A stretch of 6,532 nucleotides of DNA from an uncultured bacterium (GTDB lineage Bacteria; Actinomycetota; Actinomycetes; S36-B12). A program made the position numbers and the translations under genes. Position 1 is the first letter of the stretch, and each line of letters starts with the position of its first letter. Positions 1 to 5,703 of this stretch are shown here, one piece after another. The stretch spans positions 1 through 6,532 of the forward strand of contig CAITYI010000139.1 in NCBI GenBank assembly GCA_903896585.1, read 5' to 3'. The notes under the pieces are model-generated. The model searched no databases. It saw only the letters and a list, made by a program, of their open reading frames with translations, and was not told where the DNA came from.

Positions 1-765
1 CCGGGGGCAACGCTTCTCGAGCCCACATCTGGAAATACCGGCATATCCCTAGCCATGGTTGCCAAGCAACGAGGTTACCCACTCGTGTGCGTCATGCCGG
101 AGAACACTTCAAGTGAGCGGGCAGCGTTACTGGCGATCTGGGGTGCCACGGTGATCTACTCGCCGGCGGCGGGTGGATCAAATGAAGCGGTGCGGGTTGC
201 TAAGGAATTGGCCGCCGAGAACCCGGATTGGGTCATGCTGTACCAGTATGGCAATCCTGCGAACGCACTTACTCATTATGAAAATACCGGTCCTGAATTA
301 CTTGCTGACCTCCCCTCGATCACGCACTTTGTTGCGGGTTTGGGAACAACCGGAACATTAATGGGGGTGGGGCGATTCTTTCGAGAGAATAAACCCGATG
401 TCTCAATTGTTGCTGCCGAACCGCGATACGGGGAACTTGTCTACGGTTTACGCAACCTCGACGAAGGATTCATTCCGGAGCTCTACGACGAATCTCTACT
501 GACCTCCCGCTTTTCGGTTGGCCCAAGAGATGCGGTGCGTCGAACCCGAGAACTACTCGAACTGGAGGGAATTTTCGCGGGGGTCTCCACCGGTGCGATT
601 CTGCACGCGGCACTTGGTCTCGCGGCCAAGGCGGTCGCGGCCCAGGAGTCGGCAGACATCGCTTTTATTGTGTGCGATGGCGGATGGAAGTATCTGTCGA
701 CCGGTGCCTATGAAGGCTCACTCGATGAAGCCGTAGCTGCAATGGATGGTCAACTGTGGGCGTGA
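1..765 (+). CDS. cysM: O-phosphoserine sulfhydrylase CysM, 5' end cut off by window edge
   Basis: This is a fold-type II PLP enzyme that makes L-cysteine. The reading frame is open from base 1, so the 254 visible residues lack the N-terminus. If it ends like the 323-residue M. tuberculosis CysM, about 69 residues are missing, including the PLP-binding lysine. Visible motifs are the substrate loop EPTSGNTG (visible residues 7-14), the PLP phosphate loop GLGTTGT (113-119) and GVSTGA (194-199), whose serine aligns with Ser265. The arginine in YGLRN (visible 151) falls at position 220 when counted back from the C-terminus. In M. tuberculosis CysM, Arg220 selects O-phosphoserine over O-acetylserine. 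The C-terminal GQLWA tail is the mycobacterial one, which is known to fold into the active site. The sulfur donor in that system is thiocarboxylated CysO, not free sulfide. The next gene, moeZ, fits this. The family call is firm; substrate choice is inferred from the arginine and the tail. Confidence 0.93.
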   Translation, partial: PGATLLEPTSGNTGISLAMVAKQRGYPLVCVMPENTSSERAALLAIWGATVIYSPAAGGSNEAVRVAKELAAENPDWVMLYQYGNPANALTHYENTGPELLADLPSITHFVAGLGTTGTLMGVGRFFRENKPDVSIVAAEPRYGELVYGLRNLDEGFIPELYDESLLTSRFSVGPRDAVRRTRELLELEGIFAGVSTGAILHAALGLAAKAVAAQESADIAFIVCDGGWKYLSTGAYEGSLDEAVAAMDGQLWA

Positions 766-776
766 TCCGCGCATCG

Positions 777-796
777 GTGCATGTTTACATGTGCAC
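777..796. repeat. Imperfect inverted repeat upstream of moeZ, possible operator
   Basis: The core CATGT-TT-ACATG (780-791) is a perfect five-base inverted repeat around a two-base centre. It is flanked by GTG on the left and TGCAC on the right, which extend it imperfectly. It lies in the cysM-moeZ spacer and overlaps a TTTACA hexamer (784-789) that could be a -35 element. A dimeric regulator could bind here, or it could form a weak RNA hairpin. There is no T-tract after it, so it is a poor intrinsic terminator. No regulator is identified. Confidence 0.35.
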
Positions 797-824
797 AGGT
801 GAAATTTCAATAACCGGTTAGACT
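784..824 (+). promoter_or_regulatory. Candidate promoter for moeZ
   Basis: TTTACA (784-789) resembles a -35 box. The best actinobacterial -10 match (TAnnnT) is TAGACT at 819-824. The spacing between those two is too long for one promoter. Either TAGACT works with a poor -35, or TTTACA pairs with the weaker TTCAAT (806-811) at a 16-base spacing. The 105-base gap after cysM makes a separate moeZ promoter plausible, but read-through from cysM is equally possible. Confidence 0.3.
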
Positions 825-860
825 CAAAAACATCCCGTACATCTCAACTGATTTTTCTTT

Positions 861-864
861 GGAG
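861..864 (+). promoter_or_regulatory. Ribosome binding site that sets the moeZ start at 871
   Basis: GGAG lies six bases before the ATG at 871. An in-frame TTG at 859 would give a protein four residues longer, but that start overlaps this GGAG and has no good site of its own. The ATG at 871 also gives an N-terminus (MNLPPLVEPAPELS) like that of mycobacterial MoeZ. Confidence 0.7.
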
Positions 865-870
865 TCAACA

Positions 871-2061
871 ATGAACCTGCCGCCGCTGGTAGAACCTGCA
901 CCTGAACTCAGCGTCGATGAAGTCCGTCGATACAGCCGACACCTAATAATCCCCGATGTCGGCATGACGGGACAGAAGAGACTCAAGAACGCCAAAGTGC
1001 TGTGCGTGGGTGCCGGTGGCCTCGGTAGTCCAGCATTGATGTACCTCGCGGCAGCGGGAGTGGGCACACTGGGTATCGCCGAGTTTGACACCGTTGACGA
1101 GTCGAATTTGCAGCGTCAAATTATTCACGGCCAAAAAGATATTGGTCGGTCTAAGGCCGAAAGTGCTCGCGACCGGGTGTTGGAGATCAACCCGTATGTC
1201 AATGTGCAGATGCATGAAGTGCACATTGATTCAACGAATGTCATGGAGATTTTTTCTGAATACGATCTGATCGTCGATGGCACAGACAACTTCGCCACCC
1301 GTTACCTGGTCAACGATGCTTGTGTGCTGCTGAACAAACCGTATGTTTGGGGATCGATCTACCGTTTCGATGGTCAAGCCAGTGTGTTTTGGGCGGAGTA
1401 CGGCCCTTGTTACCGGTGTCTTTACCCCGAGCCCCCTCCACCCGGAATGGTGCCAAGTTGCGCGGAAGGCGGTGTGCTTGGTGTGTTGTGCGCTTCGATC
1501 GGTTCCATTCAGGTCACCGAAGCGATCAAGTTGCTCGCTGGGATCGGTGATCCATTAGTGGGTCGGCTGATGGTCTACGACGCATTAGAGATGTCCTACC
1601 GGCAGGTGCAGATTCGCAAAGACCCACAGTGCGCGGTGTGTGGAGAAAATCCCACCGTCACCGAGTTGATCGACTACGAAGCTTTCTGTGGCTCAATCTC
1701 AGTCTCGGCCGCTGAAGCAGCCAAGGGTTCAACCATCTCGGTGAAAGACCTCAAGGCCATGCTGGATGCACGGGATCGCGGGGAAGATGACTTTGTTCTG
1801 ATCGATGTCCGGGAGCCGGGTGAATACGAGATCGTCCAAATTCCTGGATCGATTCTGATTCCCAAGGGCGAATTCATGGACGGATCAGCCTTAGCGAACC
1901 TGCCGACCGACAAGCGAATTGTGTTGCACTGCAAGGTAGGGGGGCGTTCCGCTGAAGCATTAGCGGTTGTCCAGGGAGCAGGTTTCAGTGACGCCGTCCA
2001 TGTTGGTGGCGGACTCCTGGCCTGGGTAAACCAGATTGAGCCGGAGAAGCCCGTTTACTAA
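871..2061 (+). CDS. moeZ: Adenylyltransferase/sulfurtransferase MoeZ (ThiF/MoeB domain plus rhodanese domain)
   Basis: This 396-residue protein adenylates the C-terminal glycine of a ubiquitin-like sulfur carrier and then passes it sulfur. In M. tuberculosis the carriers are CysO (cysteine synthesis) and MoaD-type proteins (molybdopterin). The N-terminal E1-like domain has the nucleotide loop GAGGLGSP (47-54), ESNLQRQ (77-83), DGTDN (136-140) and PSCAEGGVLG. The C-terminal rhodanese domain (about 287-396) has the active-site loop CKVGGR, with the persulfide cysteine at 354. Two CxxC pairs (Cys180/183 and Cys254/257) look like the structural zinc site of MoeB and ThiF. From memory, mycobacterial MoeZ has lost these. 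Length matches the roughly 390-residue family. It follows cysM on the same strand, which points to CysO as a main partner, though molybdopterin synthesis may share it. No carrier gene is visible in this window. Confidence in family is very high; the carrier assignment is inference. Confidence 0.95.
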   Translation: MNLPPLVEPAPELSVDEVRRYSRHLIIPDVGMTGQKRLKNAKVLCVGAGGLGSPALMYLAAAGVGTLGIAEFDTVDESNLQRQIIHGQKDIGRSKAESARDRVLEINPYVNVQMHEVHIDSTNVMEIFSEYDLIVDGTDNFATRYLVNDACVLLNKPYVWGSIYRFDGQASVFWAEYGPCYRCLYPEPPPPGMVPSCAEGGVLGVLCASIGSIQVTEAIKLLAGIGDPLVGRLMVYDALEMSYRQVQIRKDPQCAVCGENPTVTELIDYEAFCGSISVSAAEAAKGSTISVKDLKAMLDARDRGEDDFVLIDVREPGEYEIVQIPGSILIPKGEFMDGSALANLPTDKRIVLHCKVGGRSAEALAVVQGAGFSDAVHVGGGLLAWVNQIEPEKPVY

Positions 2062-2140
2062 ACAGGTCAGAAGTTGGCTAAGCCAGTGATTGAGTGTGGG
2101 GAAAAATTCGGGTCGGAGGCCCAGATCTCCCGTGGCGTAG

Positions 2141-2152
2141 CACAATAGGGGA
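2141..2152 (+). promoter_or_regulatory. Possible -10 region for a leaderless operon transcript
   Basis: CACAAT (2141-2146) ends six bases before the ATG at 2153. That is the spacing seen for -10 boxes of leaderless transcripts, which are common in actinobacteria. The first base departs from the TAnnnT consensus and no convincing -35 box is seen. The 91-base gap after moeZ and the lack of a spaced Shine-Dalgarno site are the main arguments. Confidence 0.25.
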
Positions 2153-2653
2153 ATGCCTGAGTCCTCCCAATCCTCCGTGGGTGGGTGGGTCGGTTCCAAG
2201 ACTCCCATTGCGCCGGCAATTTCCCTGGATCCCGGCCCCAAGTTCTTGGCATATGCCGGATTGGTCACGGGAGCGTGGTCGGCAATCTTGAGTCTGATCG
2301 TTTACGCATTCGCTCGATTAATTGGCGTTCCGCTAGAGGTGGATACCAACCAACTTCCGGTCATGGTTCCGTGGATTGCAATTGTTCTGGTTCCGTTGGC
2401 TGCCGCTGAAATAGGTGCCATGGCATCACTTTTGGCTCGGGGTCTTCCGCACGCGCAACAAATAGTTTTTTGGGCGGGCACGATTATTGCTCTGGCATCT
2501 TTGGCCTTTCCCATCATGCGCTCAGAATCGGTGTCGACCGCCATCTGGCTTTCCATTCCGCACCTGATCACCTGGTTCTTGGTCGTTCCACAGATCGCCC
2601 GAATTATTGGAGACACCGAGCCGAGTGCTCGCATCGATCGAGTGGTGCTCTAG
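2153..2653 (+). CDS. Four-helix membrane protein, DUF6069-like, first gene of the arabinan-precursor operon
   Basis: This is a 166-residue integral membrane protein of unknown function. After a polar, glycine- and serine-rich N-terminus (1-30) there are four likely transmembrane helices, at about 34-56, 68-94, 102-121 and 127-149, followed by a short charged tail. Size and layout resemble the actinobacterial DUF6069 family, but I recognise that from memory only. No catalytic motif is evident. The ATG at 2153 has AGGGGA directly against it, too close for a normal Shine-Dalgarno site, so either translation is leaderless or the start is elsewhere; a GTG at 2177 is the next in-frame option. Its TAG stop is directly followed by the GTG of the ubiA gene, so the two are probably cotranscribed and translationally coupled. 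A role in lipid-linked sugar handling is only a guess from position. Confidence 0.75.
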   Translation: MPESSQSSVGGWVGSKTPIAPAISLDPGPKFLAYAGLVTGAWSAILSLIVYAFARLIGVPLEVDTNQLPVMVPWIAIVLVPLAAAEIGAMASLLARGLPHAQQIVFWAGTIIALASLAFPIMRSESVSTAIWLSIPHLITWFLVVPQIARIIGDTEPSARIDRVVL

Positions 2654-3550
2654 GTGAGCGAATCTCGATCACTGCCGGTAGCGGCATTTGTTGCGCTGCG
2701 GCCACGGCAGTGGGCCAAGAACGTGCTCGTTTTCGCGGCACCCTTGGCCGCGGGAAAAATCTTCGAGCCCAGTGTTTTTTGGCCGAGTATCGGAGCTTTT
2801 ATCGCCTTTTGTTTAATTTCCAGTGCCACCTACCTGATCAATGACATTCGCGATGCATCGAGTGATCGTGAACACCCAAGTAAGTTCCGCAGGCCAATTG
2901 CTGCCGGTGAATTACCGGTACCCCTTGCACTAACCATGGCAATTGTCCTTGCTGCGATTTCTCTTGTTGGTTCCTATTTCATTGCTCCCGCGTTGGCGGG
3001 CGTGATCCTTGCCTACGCAGTATTTACCTTGGCCTACTCGCTCGCACTCAAACATGAACCTGTTATTGAGCTTGCACTTTTGTCCATGGGTTTTCTACTC
3101 CGCGCGGTTGCCGGTGGCGCAGCATCAGATCTTCCGATTTCACAGTGGTTCCTTATTGTCGCTGGATTCGGCTCACTGTTCATGGCTGCGGGTAAGCGAT
3201 ACAGCGAACTCAAAAGTGAAGAAGAAGCGGGAGTAGATAAGAGCGCCACACGTCGTAAGGCATTGAACGGATACACCCTTGGTTACCTGAGATTTGTTTG
3301 GTCGGTCGCAGCCGCAGTCGCCATCATGGGTTACGCCCTGTGGGCATTTGATGTTGCGCAAACTCCGTCATCCTTACCTTGGGCAGAGTGGAGTGTGCTG
3401 CCTTTTGTCTTGGCAATTTTGCGTTACGGTGTTGTGATAGATAAGGGCGATGCCGAAGCGCCAGAAGACGCAGTTTTAGGTGACAAGGTGCTCATGCTGC
3501 TTGGCTTAGCGTGGCTCATTCTCTTCGGGCTGGGGGCACTGGGCGTATGA
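2654..3550 (+). CDS. ubiA: Decaprenyl-phosphate phosphoribosyltransferase (UbiA family)
   Basis: This membrane prenyltransferase transfers 5-phosphoribose from PRPP to decaprenyl phosphate, the first committed step to decaprenyl-phosphoryl-arabinose; the homologue is Rv3806c. The 298 residues include the UbiA metal-binding motif NDIRDASSD (63-71). They also show the family N-terminal signature RPRQWAKN (16-23), a second conserved segment YSLALKHEPVIE (128-139), KRYSE (181-185) and a C-terminal RYGVVIDKGDAEAPED (257-272). Hydrophobic stretches suggest eight or nine membrane helices. The GTG start sits immediately after the upstream TAG with only a weak GAGTGG site (2640-2645), which implies coupling to the upstream gene. 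Its TGA overlaps the dprE1 ATG as ATGA. In M. tuberculosis ubiA lies some distance from dprE1-dprE2. The neighbours make this specific assignment much safer than a quinone or heme prenyltransferase. Confidence 0.94.
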   Translation: MSESRSLPVAAFVALRPRQWAKNVLVFAAPLAAGKIFEPSVFWPSIGAFIAFCLISSATYLINDIRDASSDREHPSKFRRPIAAGELPVPLALTMAIVLAAISLVGSYFIAPALAGVILAYAVFTLAYSLALKHEPVIELALLSMGFLLRAVAGGAASDLPISQWFLIVAGFGSLFMAAGKRYSELKSEEEAGVDKSATRRKALNGYTLGYLRFVWSVAAAVAIMGYALWAFDVAQTPSSLPWAEWSVLPFVLAILRYGVVIDKGDAEAPEDAVLGDKVLMLLGLAWLILFGLGALGV

Positions 3551-4896
3551 CCGCCACACCCCTGAGCAATCCGCAACCACTTTCAGGGTGGGGTCGCGTC
3601 ATGACTTCGGTGGCCAACTTTGTTCCTGCGCACCACGCAGAGGAAATGTCGCAGTACATCCGGTCGGCGGGATCGCGGGGTGTGCTCGCGCGTGGCTTGG
3701 GTCGCTCTTATGGCGATGCCGCACAGTCGGGTGGCGCCACAGTTTTTGACATGACGACTTTCAACAACTTCACCCTTGACCCGGAAACCATGACCGTCAC
3801 GGCAGATGCGGGTGCCAGTATCGATTCAATTCTGCGAGAAATTGTTCCACTGGGTTTCTTTGTTCCGGTCACGGCGGGAACCCGATTAATCACGGTAGGC
3901 GGGGCGATAGCCGCGGACATTCACGGTAAAAATCACCATCTGGATGGCAGTTTCGGTGCCCATGTTTTGGAAATCACGCTGATTGATGGCCTCGGAGATA
4001 TTCGCGTTCTCACCCCAGCGTCACCGGAATTCTGGGCAACCATCGGTGGCATGGGTCTTACCGGTGTGATCGTGTCTGCCACCTTCACGGTGATCCCGAT
4101 TCAAAGTTCCTATATTTCAGTCGATACCGAACGTGGCAAGGATCTCAACGATGTCATGTCCCGCATGGTTGAGCGTGACGACGAATACAAATACAGCGTC
4201 GCCTGGATTGATTCTGTGGCAACTTCTGGCCGAGGCGTTATTACCCGCGGCGATCACGCATCATTGGAGGAGTGCAAGCTCGAGGGTGTGGCTAACCCCC
4301 ACGACTACGACCCCAAAAAGATTGCAACAGCCCCCGGACTTGTTCCTTCCGGTTTGCTCAATCGTTGGAGTGTTCGCGCATTTAATGAAGCGTGGTTTCG
4401 TAAACACCCAGCGCACCGCGAAGGAGAACTTCAAGGAATCGGTGGGTTTTTTCACCCACTTGATGGAGTGCAAGAGTGGAATCGAATTTATGGCCCTAAA
4501 GGTTTTTTGCAATATCAATTTCAGGTTCCTGACTCTGCCGGTTACCTAGTGGAATTGGCACTACGCAAGTTGCGCGAGGTGGGAACGCTGAGTTTCTTGA
4601 CGGTGCTCAAGCGTTTCGGCCCGAGCAATGAAGGAATGTTGTCTTTCCCGCAACCGGGTTGGACTCTGGCTGTTGATATACCGGCGGGTATCCCTGCACT
4701 TGGTCGAACCCTCGATGAACTCGATGCACTCGTGGCGGCGGAAGGCGGTCGCCTGTACCTTGCCAAGGATTCCCGTCAGTCACCTTCCATGTTTGCGCGC
4801 ACCTATCCGCGACTGGATGAATGGCGTGAAATTCGCGATCGACTTGACCCTAACCATGTTTTTGTATCCGACCAATCTCGACGACTCGCGATCTGA
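3547..4896 (+). CDS. dprE1: Decaprenylphosphoryl-beta-D-ribose 2'-oxidase DprE1
   Basis: This FAD-dependent oxidase of the VAO/PCMH fold converts decaprenyl-phosphoryl-ribose to the 2'-keto form, the first half of the ribose-to-arabinose epimerisation. I chose the ATG at 3547, giving 449 residues. An in-frame GTG at 3511 would add 12 residues but lies inside ubiA; 3547 gives a classic ATGA overlap with a G-rich site (3532-3536) upstream. The FAD-binding region has RGLGRSYGD (49-57) and the HGKNHH motif (126-131). The catalytic lysine is in YLAKDSR (Lys407, aligning with Lys418 of M. tuberculosis), and VLKRFGP holds the Lys367 equivalent (355). In GWTLAVD, Ala375 occupies the position of Cys387, the residue modified by benzothiazinones, and the neighbouring Asn385 is threonine. 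The catalytic residues I recognise are kept, so the enzyme should be active. It sits between ubiA and dprE2. Confidence 0.96.
   Translation: MTATPLSNPQPLSGWGRVMTSVANFVPAHHAEEMSQYIRSAGSRGVLARGLGRSYGDAAQSGGATVFDMTTFNNFTLDPETMTVTADAGASIDSILREIVPLGFFVPVTAGTRLITVGGAIAADIHGKNHHLDGSFGAHVLEITLIDGLGDIRVLTPASPEFWATIGGMGLTGVIVSATFTVIPIQSSYISVDTERGKDLNDVMSRMVERDDEYKYSVAWIDSVATSGRGVITRGDHASLEECKLEGVANPHDYDPKKIATAPGLVPSGLLNRWSVRAFNEAWFRKHPAHREGELQGIGGFFHPLDGVQEWNRIYGPKGFLQYQFQVPDSAGYLVELALRKLREVGTLSFLTVLKRFGPSNEGMLSFPQPGWTLAVDIPAGIPALGRTLDELDALVAAEGGRLYLAKDSRQSPSMFARTYPRLDEWREIRDRLDPNHVFVSDQSRRLAI
4669..4671 (+). other. Alanine codon at the benzothiazinone-target cysteine position of DprE1
   Basis: The codon is GCT in the GWTLAVD segment, aligned by eye to GWNICVD of M. 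tuberculosis DprE1. Cysteine there (Cys387) forms the covalent adduct with nitroso-benzothiazinones. Alanine at this site is known in some naturally resistant mycobacteria such as M. avium. Confidence 0.8.
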
Positions 4897-4900
4897 AAGG
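4895..4900 (+). promoter_or_regulatory. Ribosome binding site of dprE2, overlapping the dprE1 stop
   Basis: GAAAGG begins inside the TGA stop of dprE1 (4894-4896) and lies seven bases before the ATG at 4908. The overlap means ribosomes finishing dprE1 reach the dprE2 site directly. Confidence 0.65.
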
Positions 4901-4907
4901 CAATAAC

Positions 4908-5666
4908 ATGATTGATGCATTGGGTGAACCCCAAACGGTGTTAGTACTTGGCGGTACGAGCGAGATTGCTCTGGCCACCATCAAGCAAATGCCCCGACAG
5001 CGCCTTCGTCGAGTGCTCCTGGCTGGTAGGCCCTCACCCGCTCTCGATATTGCGGTTTCGCAGTTACAAGCATTGAATATTGCCGGAGTAGAAAGCATTG
5101 AGTTTGATGCCAAGAACACGGACTCCCACGGCGCCATCATTGATGCCGCATTTGATGTCTCTGATATCGATGTTGTGATTTTGGCATTTGGTGTTCTGGG
5201 TGATCAACTGAGTGCGGAAGCTGATCCCAGTCAGGCTGTGGAGATCGCCACGGTGAATTACACGGGTGCCGTGAGCGCCGGCTTGCATGTGGCGCGACGC
5301 CTCAAGAATCAAGGGCACGGCACTCTTGTGGTTCTTTCCAGCGTCGCAGGTGACCGGGCGCGTCGGTCAAATTTTGTGTACGGATCTACAAAAGCCGGAC
5401 TTGATGCATTCGCCCAGGGCCTCGATGCCGCACTAGCGGGTACGGGTGCACATGTATTGATTGTGCGACCAGGCATGGTGCGCACCAAAATGACAACGCA
5501 TTTGCCCGAGGCACCCATGACCACCGATCCGGAAGATGTTGCAAAAGTAATTGTGACTGCGTTGCGCAAAGGCAAGAGCACGGTGTACGCACCGGGACCG
5601 CTCCGCTTTGTCATGGCCGGTTTGAAGGTCCTGCCAAAACAGGTTTTCCGAAAACTTCCCTCGTAA
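4908..5666 (+). CDS. dprE2: Decaprenylphosphoryl-2-keto-beta-D-erythro-pentose reductase DprE2
   Basis: This short-chain dehydrogenase/reductase reduces the 2'-keto product of DprE1 to decaprenyl-phosphoryl-arabinose, the arabinose donor for cell-wall arabinan. At 252 residues it matches the roughly 254-residue mycobacterial protein. The cofactor loop is GGTSEIA (15-21), a divergent form of the usual TGxxxGIG that is typical of DprE2. The catalytic set is Asn117 (VNYTG), Ser144/145 (VLSSVAG), Tyr158 and Lys162 (YGSTK), followed by RPGMVRTKM (187-195). The C-terminal 30 or so residues are hydrophobic and basic (VMAGLKVLPKQVFRKLP), which would suit membrane association with DprE1 and the lipid substrate. 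Eleven bases separate it from dprE1. It is the last gene of the operon before convergent genes. No arabinosyltransferase (aftA or emb) follows it, unlike in M. tuberculosis. Confidence 0.95.
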   Translation: MIDALGEPQTVLVLGGTSEIALATIKQMPRQRLRRVLLAGRPSPALDIAVSQLQALNIAGVESIEFDAKNTDSHGAIIDAAFDVSDIDVVILAFGVLGDQLSAEADPSQAVEIATVNYTGAVSAGLHVARRLKNQGHGTLVVLSSVAGDRARRSNFVYGSTKAGLDAFAQGLDAALAGTGAHVLIVRPGMVRTKMTTHLPEAPMTTDPEDVAKVIVTALRKGKSTVYAPGPLRFVMAGLKVLPKQVFRKLPS

Positions 5667-5680
5667 ACAACCTTCACACA

Positions 5681-5700
5681 CTGAGGCATAACAGCCTGAG
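5681..5700. terminator. Weak hairpin between convergent genes, possible bidirectional terminator
   Basis: CTGAGGC (5681-5687) can pair with GCCTGAG (5694-5700) around a six-base loop, with one G-G mismatch. It is in the 37-base gap between the dprE2 stop and the stop of the minus-strand dehydrogenase, where a terminator is expected. There is no T-run on either side, so it is a weak candidate. Confidence 0.3.
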
Positions 5701-5703
5701 GGA

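Noticed and set aside
859..870. TTG start giving MoeZ four extra residues
   Set aside because: It overlaps the GGAG that serves the ATG at 871, and has no ribosome binding site of its own.
2074..2086. TGGC-TAA-GCCA hairpin after moeZ as a terminator
   Set aside because: The stem is only four pairs plus a wobble and no T-run follows.
2302..2634. 110-codon minus-strand open frame opposite the membrane protein gene
   Set aside because: It is a shadow of the coding strand: composition is odd (many Ala, Thr, Ser), there is no ribosome binding site, and the sense frame has clear membrane helices.
3511..3546. GTG start giving DprE1 twelve extra residues
   Set aside because: It would lie 40 bases inside ubiA and add unconserved residues; the ATG at 3547 gives a standard ATGA junction.
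4133..4549. 138-codon plus-strand open frame inside dprE1
   Set aside because: It is an alternative frame of a strongly conserved gene, with low-complexity and unlikely protein content.
5643..5655. GTTTT-CCG-AAAAC inverted repeat
   Set aside because: It is inside the dprE2 coding sequence, AT-paired and short; there is no sign of function.
5309..5689. 126-codon minus-strand open frame opposite dprE2
   Set aside because: It lies antisense to a well-conserved SDR and resembles no known protein; it is most likely a by-product of dprE2 codon use.
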